A stretch of 64,000 bases of DNA from CAZAPG01 sp964486935 (GCA_964486935.1 CAZAPG010000034.1:15399-79398); one strand, 5' to 3'; counted from the stretch's first letter, positions 42,836 through 52,703 are shown. The notes: a model not told the origin generated them from the letters alone. Program-made: numbers and translations.

Positions 42836-43909
42836 ATGAAGAGGCTAAACACATTTCAAAAATATTTTGTTGAAGAGTTTTACGACGACTACCGGGAGGG
42901 GCTTTTGAGCCGGCGCGAATTTATTCGGCGGGTGGCCTACATTACCGGCAGTATGGCCGCCACGGTTTCAACCATGAGCCTGTTGGGCTGTACCGCCGCC
43001 GAACTCCCGGACCCCACCGAGCCGCTGCCCTCGCCAACTTCGCCGCCGCCAGACCCAACCGCTACTACCCCACCCCCGGAGCCAACCGCCACCACCCCGC
43101 CGCCAGACCCTACCGCTACGCCAGCGCCGCCGCCAACAGAAGAGGCCGCCGTTGAACCCACGGCTGCCCCGCTTGAGCCGGTCCCCGGCGCGCAAAGTCC
43201 TTTCTCCGTACCCGAAGGCGACCCGGCTGTTGTAACCGGCGAAGTTATCTTTACCAGCCAGGGCGATGAAATTATGGGCTATCTGGCTCGCCCGGCGGCC
43301 GAAGGCGTTTTTGCGGCGGTGCTGGTCTGTCACGAAAATCGCGGCCTTAACCCCCACATTAGAGATGTGGCCCGCCGCTTTGCCAAAGAAGGCTACGTGG
43401 CCCTGGCAATCGACCTGCTTTCACGCGAAGGGGGCGCAGCCGCCCAGGACCCGGACCAGGTTCCGGCGTTGCTCAGCGGCGCGCCCGCCGAGCGGCACGT
43501 GGCCGATTTTGCCGCCGGCTTTGACTACCTGCAAAGCCTTGATTATGTGGATGGCGAACGCATCGGCATGACCGGCTACTGTTTTGGCGGCGGTATTACC
43601 TGGCGCTGCGCCGTAGCCTTGCCCCAGCTAAAAGCCGCTGTTCCTTATTACGGCCCGGCCCCAGACCTGGAGCAGGTTCCCAATATTCAGGCCGCCGTGT
43701 TTGGCGTTTACGCCGAACAGGACGAACGCATCAACGCCGGCAAAGATGCCCTGGAACAGGCGTTGATTGAGGCGGGCATCACTCATCAGATAAAAGTATA
43801 CCCCGGCGTCAACCACGCCTTTCACAACGATACCGGCCAACGCTACGCTGAAGCGCAGGCTACCCAGGCCTGGCAAGATACGCTGGCCTGGTTTGAACAA
43901 TACTTATAA
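42836..43909 (+). CDS. Tat-exported dienelactone hydrolase-family lipoprotein
   Basis: A 357-residue hydrolase. The N-terminus carries a twin-arginine motif SRREFIRR (Arg 26-27) and then a lipobox LLGC (Cys 52), so it is probably exported folded and lipidated. Pro/Thr-rich repeats (PPDPTATTPPPEPTATTPP) span about 60-115. The DLH domain has the nucleophile Cys 249 in GYCFGGG, Asp near EQDERINAG and His in GVNHAFHND. The family hydrolyses dienelactones and related lactones or esters. AGAGGAGGC precedes the ATG. Confidence 0.87.
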   Translation: MKRLNTFQKYFVEEFYDDYREGLLSRREFIRRVAYITGSMAATVSTMSLLGCTAAELPDPTEPLPSPTSPPPDPTATTPPPEPTATTPPPDPTATPAPPPTEEAAVEPTAAPLEPVPGAQSPFSVPEGDPAVVTGEVIFTSQGDEIMGYLARPAAEGVFAAVLVCHENRGLNPHIRDVARRFAKEGYVALAIDLLSREGGAAAQDPDQVPALLSGAPAERHVADFAAGFDYLQSLDYVDGERIGMTGYCFGGGITWRCAVALPQLKAAVPYYGPAPDLEQVPNIQAAVFGVYAEQDERINAGKDALEQALIEAGITHQIKVYPGVNHAFHNDTGQRYAEAQATQAWQDTLAWFEQYL

Positions 43910-43922
43910 ACAGAGAGTCGCA

Positions 43923-45680
43923 ATGAATCAACGCTTACCAAAACCTCTTATAATTACGCTAATTGCCGCCCTGGCTGCTCTTCTAATTGGCAACGGCCAA
44001 TTTACAGCCCTGGCCCAAGAGGGCACAATCGCCCCAACCGACCGTCCCTTTCAGTTACCCTTTGCCGAGCCGCCCGGCCCCGATACCTGGTTGATGGCCC
44101 AGCCTTACGGCAACACCACCGGCGCTTACCGGCAACGATTTACCACTTACGGGCTTTCGGGGGGAATTCATTTTGGGCTGGACCTTTCTGCCCCGTGCGG
44201 CACAGAAATTGTAGCCATTGCCGATGGCATTGTTTTTGCCGTAGACGGGCCGTTTGGCTCGCCCCCGCACAATCTAATGATTGACCACCCCCAACTAGGC
44301 TACGCCTCGATGTACGGTCACCTGCTGGAAGCCCCTAATTTGCGGCCAGGCCAGCAGGTCAGGCAGGGGCAGGTTGTTGCCAAGGTGGGCGATAGCGGCG
44401 AAACGTGCTACAGCCGCCCCCATCTGCACCTGGAAATTAGAGACCTGAAGCACGTAACCAAGTACAACCCGATGTTGCTGATAGAGGCCAACTGGCATAA
44501 TCTGGCGCTGACCGGCAGTTCAGGCCGAGATTTTGCCCGCGACCTGGACGAGCCGCGCAAGTGGCAAACCCTGTACGACCAGCCGGAAGCGCGCACCGGC
44601 GGGCCAATTATCAATGATTTTGCCAACCCCTGGCCCCCCGACTGGAGCAGCCGCTCAGGCAACACCTCGGTTACGCCGGCCAGCCTCACTATTTCCGCCA
44701 ACCCTGAGCCGCAACCCCAAAACCTGGCCTCATCGGCGATTGGCCGCCAGATTACAACCGGAAACTGTTGCACCCAACCCTACTGGAACCGAGACTCAAC
44801 CCAGGTGCGCTTTATCGACCGGCCCGCAGCCGGAGCAGCAGTTGGCATCTGGGGAGTCGACCCGGCCCAGCCAGAAACAGGGCCGCAGCTAGTCACCCAG
44901 CGGTTGGCTTACTATAGCCCCGATGGCAAATTTATTACCTACCCCAACCCCAGCAAGGGCGTGGCCGTGGTTGAACGTTTGGCCGATGGCCAGACCTGGG
45001 AGATTGACACCCAGGAGCGCAGCCTCAGCTTTACCCCCGACAGCCAGAGTGTCCTTTGGTTAGCTTATGATGAGGACGCCTCGCGGGACAACCGGGTGGA
45101 AACTATCTGGCAGGCCAACGTAGATGGCAGCGATGCCCGGATATTGCTTCAGGCCCGGCGAACCAACATTGTGGCCTGGCTGTCGTCCGATGAATTGCTG
45201 ATGGTGCGGCGCATCGCTGGCAGTTCAGATGAACAATTGTTTACCCTCTCGCTCGCCACCGGCAGCCAGACCGATTTACTGGAAGGCCCTGAAATGCGCG
45301 GCCTAAGCCTGAGCCGCAACCAGCGCTATCTGGTTTATTACGTAACCTTTGAACCGGAAGCGGACAAAAACGGCATGTGGCTGCTTGATTTGCAAAACCC
45401 TGAGCAGGGGCCGCAAAAACTACCCTTTTTTGGAACCTATCGCTGGCGAGATGACGAGCGCCTGATTTATGTACCGCTTGAGTTGGTGTCTACCGAACAT
45501 AACTTTTATGAATACAGCGCAGCTACCGGCGAAACCCGGCCGCTCTTTCCGGGGGGAACGGGGCTGACCATTGCCAACAACGATTGGCGGGTCTCGCCGG
45601 ATGGCCGCAAAATTGCGCTGGTGGCGGCCAACGGTATCGACCTGAACGGTATCTGGGTACTCGATTTGCCCCAAAATTAA
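43923..45680 (+). CDS. Secreted LytM/M23 peptidase-fold protein with beta-propeller region
   Basis: A 585-residue exported protein. The signal peptide ends near AQEG (about residue 32). Residues about 45-185 form an M23/LytM domain with the zinc motif HFGLD and HLHLEI, so cleavage of peptidoglycan cross-links is likely. From about 250 on, TolB/WD40-like propeller repeats appear (YYSPDGKFITYPNP, FTPDSQSVLWLAYDED, VSPDGRKIALV). I chose the ATG at 43923, with GAGAGTCG upstream; the frame extends back into the preceding gene. An M23-TolB fusion is uncommon and may sense or tether to a ligand. Confidence 0.84.
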   Translation: MNQRLPKPLIITLIAALAALLIGNGQFTALAQEGTIAPTDRPFQLPFAEPPGPDTWLMAQPYGNTTGAYRQRFTTYGLSGGIHFGLDLSAPCGTEIVAIADGIVFAVDGPFGSPPHNLMIDHPQLGYASMYGHLLEAPNLRPGQQVRQGQVVAKVGDSGETCYSRPHLHLEIRDLKHVTKYNPMLLIEANWHNLALTGSSGRDFARDLDEPRKWQTLYDQPEARTGGPIINDFANPWPPDWSSRSGNTSVTPASLTISANPEPQPQNLASSAIGRQITTGNCCTQPYWNRDSTQVRFIDRPAAGAAVGIWGVDPAQPETGPQLVTQRLAYYSPDGKFITYPNPSKGVAVVERLADGQTWEIDTQERSLSFTPDSQSVLWLAYDEDASRDNRVETIWQANVDGSDARILLQARRTNIVAWLSSDELLMVRRIAGSSDEQLFTLSLATGSQTDLLEGPEMRGLSLSRNQRYLVYYVTFEPEADKNGMWLLDLQNPEQGPQKLPFFGTYRWRDDERLIYVPLELVSTEHNFYEYSAATGETRPLFPGGTGLTIANNDWRVSPDGRKIALVAANGIDLNGIWVLDLPQN

Positions 45681-45805
45681 AAATTCAAATATTAAAGCCG
45701 GCAACGACGCCTGCTATTATCAGAAATACTTTCCAACCAATTTGTATCTCGATTAGGGTGCATCCTATATCTTAAAACGCACCCCTTGGTCAGCAGGAGG
45801 AATTT

Positions 45806-46678
45806 ATGATGAAAAAAATAGCAGCTGTTGTTGTTGTATTGGCTATAGTTGCGCTGATGGGGGTAGGTTATCTGGCCTACTCATTTCTTAGAACGCCAGA
45901 AGCCGCCACCGGGCCAATTGAGGCGATCCCTATTGCAATAGCAGATAGTCAGACGGCCGTTGGAGAAATAATTTCTGCCGAAGATGTTGAGTCGCCCGTT
46001 GCCGAAACCGCAACCGCCGCTCCGGTAGAAACTGACCCACAGACAACGGCAACTACAACCGGCAGTGATAACTCACAGGCCGTAATGGTTGCCACAGAAG
46101 AAGAGCAGGCTACCAATGAAATTGGCGCGGAAACCTCGGCTGCGCCCATCATTTTTGAAATTGTTCAAGCTGAGTCGCAGGCTCGTTTTCTGATAGATGA
46201 GGTGCTGCGGGGAGACCCAATCACAGTGGTTGGCGTTACCGACCAGATCGCAGGTCAATTTGCCATTGACCCCAACAATTTGCCCAATACGCAACTTGGC
46301 GTTATTCGGGTGAACGCCCGCACCCTGGCAACAGACAACGATTTTCGCAATCGGGCTATCAAAAACCAGATTCTGCTAACCGATGCCCACGAGTTTATCA
46401 CCTTTGCCCCTTCTCAAATTATCGGCTTGCCGCATAAGGGAACAGTTGGCGAAGTCTACACTTTTCAGATTGTGGGTGATTTAACCATAACCGGCGTTAC
46501 CCGGCCGGTAACATTTGATGTAATTGCCAGGTCTGCCAGCGAAACCAGCATCAGGGCCGTTGCCAGCACCACCATTCTTTATGCTGATTTTGGCGTCTCT
46601 ATTCCCCGGGTGCCATCTGTAGACCTGGTTGCCGATGAGGTGCGCCTGGAACTTGAGTTTGTGGCAGAGGCAATCTAA
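45806..46678 (+). CDS. YceI-like domain protein with N-terminal membrane anchor
   Basis: A 290-residue protein. The N-terminal hydrophobic segment (IAAVVVVLAIVALMGVGYLAYSFL) is a signal anchor. A Thr/Ala/Glu-rich spacer follows to about residue 112. A YceI lipocalin-like domain then occupies the rest: FEIVQAESQARFLIDEVLRG, VGVTDQIAGQFAID, FITFAPSQIIGLP, DLTITGVTRPVTFDVIAR. YceI proteins bind isoprenoid chains in the periplasm or at the membrane. GCAGGAGG precedes the ATG. Confidence 0.86.
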   Translation: MMKKIAAVVVVLAIVALMGVGYLAYSFLRTPEAATGPIEAIPIAIADSQTAVGEIISAEDVESPVAETATAAPVETDPQTTATTTGSDNSQAVMVATEEEQATNEIGAETSAAPIIFEIVQAESQARFLIDEVLRGDPITVVGVTDQIAGQFAIDPNNLPNTQLGVIRVNARTLATDNDFRNRAIKNQILLTDAHEFITFAPSQIIGLPHKGTVGEVYTFQIVGDLTITGVTRPVTFDVIARSASETSIRAVASTTILYADFGVSIPRVPSVDLVADEVRLELEFVAEAI

Positions 46679-46695
46679 AAAATCAACAGCGCAAC

Positions 46696-46722
46696 GCAGA
46701 CCCCGCCTGGTCAGGGGTCTGC
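46696..46722. terminator. Hairpin between convergent YceI and SDR genes
   Basis: gcagacccc (46696-46704) and ggggtctgc (46714-46722) form a perfect 9-bp stem with a 9-base loop in the 55-base gap between stops. No good T-run follows on the plus strand. On the minus strand a T-rich stretch lies further on. It may serve both genes. Confidence 0.6.
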
Positions 46723-46733
46723 ATTGGGTTGAG

Positions 46734-47498
46734 TTATTGGGCTGTCCAGCCGCCATCAACCAGTAAAACAGTTCCAGATACCATTGCGCCGGCGGGCGAG
46801 GCCAGGTAAATAACAGCCGCGGCCACATCGGTAATGGTTCCAACCCGGCCAATGGGCAGACGGGCCAAAACCCCGGCCCGATACTCTGGATTATCCAGCC
46901 GCTCGGCGGTGCCGGGGGTGTAAATAAATGTTGGCGCTACGGCATTAACAGTAACGCCTTTGGCCGACCATTCCAGGGCCAGCACCCTGGTCAACTGGTT
47001 GACTCCCCCCTTTGAGGCGCAATACACCGCGTGGTCCCGAATACCCACCACACTGGCCTGTGAACTCATATTGATAATGCGTCCGTGACCCTGCTCTAGC
47101 ATTATTCGCCCGGCGGCCTGGCAACAAAAAAACAACCCCTTCAAATTCACGGCCATCATTTCGTCCCAATCTGCCTCGTTGACCTCCAGAGCCGGATGGT
47201 TAAAGCCTAACCCCGCATTGTTTACCAAAATATCCAGCCGGCCAAAGTGATTGTGAATTTGGGCCATTACCTTGTTAATTTGCAAGACTTCCCGGACATC
47301 CAGCGCAAAGGGCTGGGCTTGTCCCCCTTCCTGGCGAATTTCTGCGGCCAGTTTTTCAAGCGCGTCGACGCTGCGGGCCGTCAGGGCCACCCTTGCCCCG
47401 GCATTGGCCAGCGCTTTTGCCAACCCATAGCCAATGCCCATGCTGGCCCCTGTTACCACGGCAACCTGGCCATCTAATCTAAAATCTGGATATTCCAT
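46734..47498 (-). CDS. Short-chain dehydrogenase/reductase
   Basis: A 254-residue classical SDR. The NAD(P) site is TGASMGIGYG (near residue 16), NNAGLGF near 94, the catalytic Ser in SSQASVVG and Tyr-x3-Lys in YCASKGG near 157. Relatives reduce ketones or oxidise polyols, such as gluconate 5-dehydrogenase. I chose the ATG at 47498, which has GGGAG upstream. It is monocistronic and divergent from the PLP enzyme gene; the 270 bases between hold only their promoters. Confidence 0.9.
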   Translation of the reverse strand: MEYPDFRLDGQVAVVTGASMGIGYGLAKALANAGARVALTARSVDALEKLAAEIRQEGGQAQPFALDVREVLQINKVMAQIHNHFGRLDILVNNAGLGFNHPALEVNEADWDEMMAVNLKGLFFCCQAAGRIMLEQGHGRIINMSSQASVVGIRDHAVYCASKGGVNQLTRVLALEWSAKGVTVNAVAPTFIYTPGTAERLDNPEYRAGVLARLPIGRVGTITDVAAAVIYLASPAGAMVSGTVLLVDGGWTAQ

Positions 47499-47768
47499 AA
47501 TTGGTTTGCTCCCTTGAAAATAATGATGGCGAAGTGTCAAAGTACACATTGACACTCCCGGGTTTCATTTCCTGTTATTGTTGCAGTCTCCTCGGCTCTG
47601 TTAGCCCCCTGTATAAAGATGAATTTACAGATAGAGAACAGGCTCACTAGCTATTTTGGCCCATTTTCAGAAAGGTTTTTCTTCTGCTATGTTATGATTG
47701 TAGTCGGCGTATGATTTTGAGCAAGCAAGAACGCCAGCTTGACCCTTTACTAAAAAAGGAGCATAATT

Positions 47769-48962
47769 TTGAGCACCCAATCTTTTACCACCCGGGCCGT
47801 TCACGCGGGAGACCACACCCCACCCGGCGATTATACCCCCGTAGTCAACCCGATTCACCCCTCGGTTGGATTTTTGTACGATAGCATTGACGACCTGGAC
47901 GCGATTTTTGAAACAACCAAAGAAGGCTATGTCTACCCGCGCTACGGCAGCCCAACCCTGACGGCCTTTGAAACAGCAATGGCTAATTTAGAAGAGGGCC
48001 AGGCAGCAATGGCTTTTGCTTCGGGGATGGCGGCAATTCACGCGGCGCTGCTGGCAGCCCAGGTTCGGGCTAACAGCCACGTTGTGGCGGCTATGGACCT
48101 GTACGGCGCAACTTACACCCTGGCGGGCCGTTTGTTTGCACAATTGGGAGCCGGCGTTACTTTTGTAGATGTTACCAAACCCGACGAGGTAGAGTCTGCT
48201 CTGGCCAATACCAAAACCGTTGCTCTGTTAGTTGAAACCATCTCTAACCCCTTGCTCAAAGTTTCTAACCTGCCGCTGCTGGCCCAACTAGCACATCGGC
48301 ACGGAGCCAAATTTCTGGTTGATAATACCTTTGCCACCCCTTATTTATGCCGGCCCCTTGCCCACGGCGCAGATTTTGTCATCCACAGCGCCACCAAATA
48401 TATTGCCGGCCATGGCGACGTGATGGCCGGGGTGGTTATTACTTCGGTCGAGAATCGCTCTCGCTTGTACGAATTGAACAAAATAGTCGGCGGCGTGTTG
48501 GGTCCCTTTGAAGCCTGGCTGGCTGCGCGTGGGCTGAAAACCCTGCCGCTGCGGGTGCGTCAGCAATATGCCAACGCCCGGCAAGTGGCCGAATGGCTGG
48601 CCGGGCACCCAAAAGTGGCTCAGGTCAACTATCCCGGTCTTTCAATCCACCCCCAGCACGCGCTTGCTCAACAGCTTTTTGAGCAGCGTGGTTTTGGCGG
48701 GGTACTCTCGTTTGAAATTGCCGGAGCCGGCAGGTCAACCGTTTTCCGCTTTATGGAGCGATTGAAGCTGTGCCTGCCGGCCACCACTCTGGGCGATATT
48801 TACACCCTGATTCTGCATCCGGCGACAACCTCACACCGCAGCCTGACCGCTGAAGAGCGGGCGCAGGTGGGAATTCGTGATGGCCTGCTGCGATTATCGG
48901 TGGGCATTGAAGAGGCCGATGATATTATTGCCGATTTGGCGCAGGCGCTGGCGCAAACCTGA
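47769..48962 (+). CDS. Cys/Met-metabolism PLP-dependent enzyme
   Basis: A 397-residue trans-sulfuration-type enzyme (cystathionine gamma-synthase/lyase, methionine gamma-lyase or O-acetylhomoserine sulfhydrylase). YPRYGSPT is near residue 57, ASGMAAIHAALLA near 80, the PLP-binding Lys is in HSATKYIAGHGDVMAG near 204, and the C-terminal ATTLGDIYTLILHPATTSH is typical. Members interconvert sulfur amino acids; the exact reaction cannot be read from sequence. The start is TTG at 47769, with AAAGGAG eight bases upstream and no ATG that preserves the N-terminus. Confidence 0.9.
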   Translation: MSTQSFTTRAVHAGDHTPPGDYTPVVNPIHPSVGFLYDSIDDLDAIFETTKEGYVYPRYGSPTLTAFETAMANLEEGQAAMAFASGMAAIHAALLAAQVRANSHVVAAMDLYGATYTLAGRLFAQLGAGVTFVDVTKPDEVESALANTKTVALLVETISNPLLKVSNLPLLAQLAHRHGAKFLVDNTFATPYLCRPLAHGADFVIHSATKYIAGHGDVMAGVVITSVENRSRLYELNKIVGGVLGPFEAWLAARGLKTLPLRVRQQYANARQVAEWLAGHPKVAQVNYPGLSIHPQHALAQQLFEQRGFGGVLSFEIAGAGRSTVFRFMERLKLCLPATTLGDIYTLILHPATTSHRSLTAEERAQVGIRDGLLRLSVGIEEADDIIADLAQALAQT

Positions 48963-49041
48963 TACGGGTTTCCCACTCGCGCTAATTTGTATATAATGGG
49001 GTGGGGAAATGTGGAGATTAAATTATTTATAAAGGGTCATC

Positions 49042-50817
49042 ATGGAAGAGGAACAAAACGATACTCAACATGAGTCGTTTTCGTTAGATTGGCTGGTTTC
49101 TAATTTACGTTGGTTGTGGCTATTTTTGATAGCCGTTTTTATTTTAGCTCAGGCATTTTTTGCCGAGGCTCAACCCCCACATTTTACGCGCCTGCTGGGG
49201 TTGGTTGCGGTGGGTGTTGCGCTAAACGGCATTTATGCCGCGCTGTTGTGGGCCAAATTCTTTCCAAACTGGCTGGCGGTTGCCACCATAATTTTAGATA
49301 CCGTTATCGCTGTGGCTCTGCTGGTTATGCTCAATGAGAACGCCCAGCTTTTGCTCCCGCTGATGCTGTTTCCGGTAATTGTGGCCGGCGTCCGGTGGAA
49401 TACAGACCTGGGCTTGCTGGTGGCCGCCCCCATTATTTTGGGGTATGCCGCCCCGCTGGTTCCCCTTTTGCGCGGTCCCATCGACCGGCAGGCGTTGGTA
49501 ACGATTTTAATAGGTTTGGGGATTAACGCGCTGGCGCTGCTGCTGGCGGCTACGCTGCCCGGCCCTTTTGTGCGCCAAAAAATAGAAGATGCCAAACAGG
49601 ATAATGAAGCAGAATTAAAAAGATTGCGGGTAGAAAACGAACGCGGCAAGCTGGTATCTGAAATGGCAATGACGCTCAGTTCTACCCTTAATTATCATAA
49701 GGTGCTGCGAGCCACCATCGATACCGCTTTTGCCGCCATGACCGAGGTAGGAACCAGCACCGACGAGTCTATAATTGGCATGGTGCTGCTGTTTGAAGGA
49801 GATGATGGCCGGCTAACGGTGGCAGCCGGGCGCAATATCGCCCGCACCGACGAAGGGCGCAAAGTAACCAGCGAAGAGGGACTGATTGGCCGCACCATTA
49901 ATACCGCTGAACCGGCTATTACTCATCGCGCCCAAAATGATAAAGTGTTGACCTCGTTTGCTTCAACGCCGGGAGTCCGTTCGGCCATTTGCGCGCCGCT
50001 GCGGGCCGGTTTCAATTCATATGGCGTAATTTTATTTTGCAGCACCGAACCCAGATTCTTTACCAAAGAGCACAAAGAACTACTGGCCACCTTTTGCAGC
50101 CAGGCCATTATCGCTTTGCAAAATGCCCAGCTATTTGCCGATGTTCACCGCGAGCAGGAGCGCATTTTGGAACAAGAGGCCGAAGCCCGCCGTCGCCTGG
50201 CCCGCGACCTGCACGATGGCCCAACCCAATCGGTGGCGGCAATTGTTATGCGGCTCAACTTCATCAGAAATGTGTTGCAAAACAAGGAATTTGAGAAAGC
50301 CCTGGATGAAGTAGTAAAAGTAGAAGAAATTGCCCAGCGCACTACCCAAGAGATTAGAACCATGCTTTTTGCCTTGCGCCCCGTAGTTTTAGAAACGCAA
50401 GGGTTGGTGCAGGCCCTTAATCAGTATGCGGAGCGACTTAACCAAAACGAGCCGTTTAATGTAACCGTAGTTAACCGGGGCTACGATGGCCAGCTAAACA
50501 CTGAGGCCGAAGGCGTGGTCTTTCAAATTGTTGAAGAGGCCGTGGGCAACGCCAAAAAACACGCCAAGGCGTCGGAAATTAGAATTATGCTGGTTGTTCA
50601 AAATGACCACTTGACCGTTGAAATTAGAGATAACGGCCTTGGTTTTGATGTGCAAGCCACCCAATCTACCTATGACCAGCGCACCAGCCTGGGGCTAATT
50701 AACATGGATGAGCGGGCCGAATTAATTGGCGGCCATTGCAGTATTGAATCGGCGCGTGGAAAAGGCACTGCCGTGCGCGCCGAAATTCCCTTCAACCGCC
50801 CCGAAGATATTATTTAA
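49042..50817 (+). CDS. Sensor histidine kinase, NarX/DegS-type
   Basis: A 591-residue membrane kinase. About six hydrophobic segments occupy residues 22-172, a coiled linker follows to about 200, then a GAF domain (about 205-365), then HisKA_3 with the phospho-accepting His 391 in RRLARDLHDGPTQSV, and an HATPase domain with EEAVGNAKKHAKAS and DNGLGFDV. Such kinases phosphorylate LuxR/NarL-type response regulators, none of which is encoded nearby. The stop overlaps the next gene in TAATGA. Confidence 0.92.
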   Translation: MEEEQNDTQHESFSLDWLVSNLRWLWLFLIAVFILAQAFFAEAQPPHFTRLLGLVAVGVALNGIYAALLWAKFFPNWLAVATIILDTVIAVALLVMLNENAQLLLPLMLFPVIVAGVRWNTDLGLLVAAPIILGYAAPLVPLLRGPIDRQALVTILIGLGINALALLLAATLPGPFVRQKIEDAKQDNEAELKRLRVENERGKLVSEMAMTLSSTLNYHKVLRATIDTAFAAMTEVGTSTDESIIGMVLLFEGDDGRLTVAAGRNIARTDEGRKVTSEEGLIGRTINTAEPAITHRAQNDKVLTSFASTPGVRSAICAPLRAGFNSYGVILFCSTEPRFFTKEHKELLATFCSQAIIALQNAQLFADVHREQERILEQEAEARRRLARDLHDGPTQSVAAIVMRLNFIRNVLQNKEFEKALDEVVKVEEIAQRTTQEIRTMLFALRPVVLETQGLVQALNQYAERLNQNEPFNVTVVNRGYDGQLNTEAEGVVFQIVEEAVGNAKKHAKASEIRIMLVVQNDHLTVEIRDNGLGFDVQATQSTYDQRTSLGLINMDERAELIGGHCSIESARGKGTAVRAEIPFNRPEDII

Positions 50818-51563
50818 TGAGGGAATTGTGGTTTGCCCTGGGGCTAATGGGGCTATCGGTTGGGCTTTTGCTTGGCTGGCCCCGGCTAAAACAGGGCGAC
50901 ACGCCGCCAAGTCGGTGGGTAGCCGTGCCGTGGATAAAACGCATGGCTATCTTTTTGTATTTTGTCGGTATTCCCTATCTGGCCCTGGTATCAGGCATCT
51001 TAACGCCTCGTCTGTTGGGGCTAAAGGGGTTAGATTATTTTGCCCTGATAGATTGGTACAGCCAGCCGCTGGGGGTTCAATTTCAGCAAGCCATCACCCT
51101 GACGCTGCTGGAATGGTTGCTCGACAGCCGGGCCACAATTTTGGCAGGCAGCGCCGCGCTGCTAATATTGATGGGCATCCAGCGCAACCTGTCTCGTTAC
51201 CAGATAGAAATTGCCCTGCCTCGGGAGTCAACCCTGTTTACCCTTTATTATGCCGTTCACTGGGCTTTTTACCGGGCCGTATTCTGGCTGATAACCGATG
51301 ACTTCTATCTGGCGGTGGCGCTGGGGGCCGGGCTGGTCATGCTGGAAGGGGCGCTGTTTATCCAGATTGAGCAGCGCTGGGCCGCGCAGCGCCGGCAATT
51401 TTGGGTCAGCAGCATCATTTTAATTTTAACCGCAGCCGTGTTTTATTATAGCCCTAACCTGTGGCTGCTGCTGCCGGTTCACCGGCTGCTGGCGATGCTG
51501 GCCAACAAAAAGTGGGGCATTTCCGCTCAGCCTGATTTGCCAAATTTAACAACACCTTCATAA
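50817..51563 (+). CDS. Multi-spanning membrane protein coupled to the kinase
   Basis: A 248-residue protein I cannot assign, with five to six hydrophobic segments (for example IFLYFVGIPYLALVSGIL near residue 45 and ALGAGLVMLEGALF near 172). Its ATG shares bases with the kinase stop, so translation is coupled. It looks like part of the CPBP-like or generic membrane protein group, but no catalytic motif is visible. It may be a sensor partner of the kinase. Confidence 0.75.
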   Translation: MRELWFALGLMGLSVGLLLGWPRLKQGDTPPSRWVAVPWIKRMAIFLYFVGIPYLALVSGILTPRLLGLKGLDYFALIDWYSQPLGVQFQQAITLTLLEWLLDSRATILAGSAALLILMGIQRNLSRYQIEIALPRESTLFTLYYAVHWAFYRAVFWLITDDFYLAVALGAGLVMLEGALFIQIEQRWAAQRRQFWVSSIILILTAAVFYYSPNLWLLLPVHRLLAMLANKKWGISAQPDLPNLTTPS

Positions 51564-51590
51564 TTTGAACACCTTGCCCGGGAGAGAAAA

Positions 51591-52586
51591 ATGAGCCGTA
51601 CATTCAAAGCTTTGATTGTTGACCAACAAGAAGGCCAGCTTGACGCCTCGGTAAAAGAGCTTGGCCCGGAAGCATTGCCGGAAGGGGATGTGACCGTATC
51701 GGTAGCTTACTCAAGCCTTAATTACAAAGATGGCCTGGCCGTAACCGGCCAGGCCAGGGTGCTGCGCCGTTACCCAATGGTACCCGGCATCGACCTGGCC
51801 GGCACGGTGGTTGAGTCAAACTCGGCCAAATTTAAGGCCGGCGACAAAGTGCTTGTAACCGGCTACGAGATTGGCGAGCGTCACTGGGGCGGCTACACTC
51901 AGCTAAATCGCCTCAAATCCGACTGGCTGGTGCCGTTACCCCCGGAACTTACCCTCAAGCAGGCGATGGTTATTGGCACAGCCGGGCTAACCGCCATGCT
52001 ATCGGTTATGGCCCTGGAGTGGCATGGCCTTACCCCCGCCGACCAGCGCGAGGTAGTAGTGACCGGCGCGTCTGGCGGAGTGGGCAGTATGGCTGTGGCT
52101 ATTTTGGGTCAGCTTGGTTACAATGTGGTGGCTTCAACCGGCAAAAGTCAGGCCCACGATTATTTGCGCAGGCTGGGCGCTCGCAGTTTGATAGACCGCC
52201 GCGAGTTGACCCCTGAGTCTAAACGTCCTTTAGAATCAGAGCGGTGGGCCGGGGCGGTAGACGCGGTAGGGGGCGATACGCTGGACACGCTCTTGCGCAG
52301 CATGTCCAGGGGATGCAGCGTGACCCTAAGCGGCAATGCCGGCGGCGTGCCGCTGAATACTAACGTGTTGCCCTTTATTTTGCGGGGAGTCAACCTGTTG
52401 GGCATCGATTCTAACCTGTGCCCATATGACCAGCGCCTGCAAGCCTGGCAGCGGCTGGCCCACATGCTTTCGGCCGAGACGCTTGAGTTGATGACCTACC
52501 GGGAGGCTCTGCTGGAAGAGTTGCCCGACCTGAGCCAGGAAATTTTACGGGGAGAAATTCAGGGCCGGGTAGTCATAAAGCTGTAG
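51591..52586 (+). CDS. acuI: Acrylyl-CoA reductase (AcuI/YhdH)-family oxidoreductase
   Basis: A 331-residue zinc-free medium-chain reductase of the YhdH/YhfP/AcuI group. The N-terminus has VAYSSLNYKDGLAVTGQARV and the PMVPGIDLAGTVV segment. The NADPH site is VTGASGGVGSMAVAIL near residue 155, and AVDAVGGDTLDTLL near 222. Characterised members reduce acryloyl-CoA to propionyl-CoA with NADPH. GGGAGAGA precedes the ATG. Confidence 0.9.
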   Translation: MSRTFKALIVDQQEGQLDASVKELGPEALPEGDVTVSVAYSSLNYKDGLAVTGQARVLRRYPMVPGIDLAGTVVESNSAKFKAGDKVLVTGYEIGERHWGGYTQLNRLKSDWLVPLPPELTLKQAMVIGTAGLTAMLSVMALEWHGLTPADQREVVVTGASGGVGSMAVAILGQLGYNVVASTGKSQAHDYLRRLGARSLIDRRELTPESKRPLESERWAGAVDAVGGDTLDTLLRSMSRGCSVTLSGNAGGVPLNTNVLPFILRGVNLLGIDSNLCPYDQRLQAWQRLAHMLSAETLELMTYREALLEELPDLSQEILRGEIQGRVVIKL

Positions 52587-52683
52587 CAGCCGTCTGTTTG
52601 CCCGTGAAATGAGTTTATGTTATCTTAAAGCGCAAATTTCAGGGCAAACAAACGTATTTTCTCAAAAAGTAGGGGTTTTTGTG

Positions 52684-52703
52684 GGACAAACTTAAGTTTG
52701 TCC
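52684..52703. repeat. Perfect 20-base palindrome
   Basis: GGACAAACTTAAGTTTGTCC is fully self-complementary and lies in the 156-base gap between acuI and the phosphatidyltransferase gene. The form suggests a dispersed intergenic element. Confidence 0.65.
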
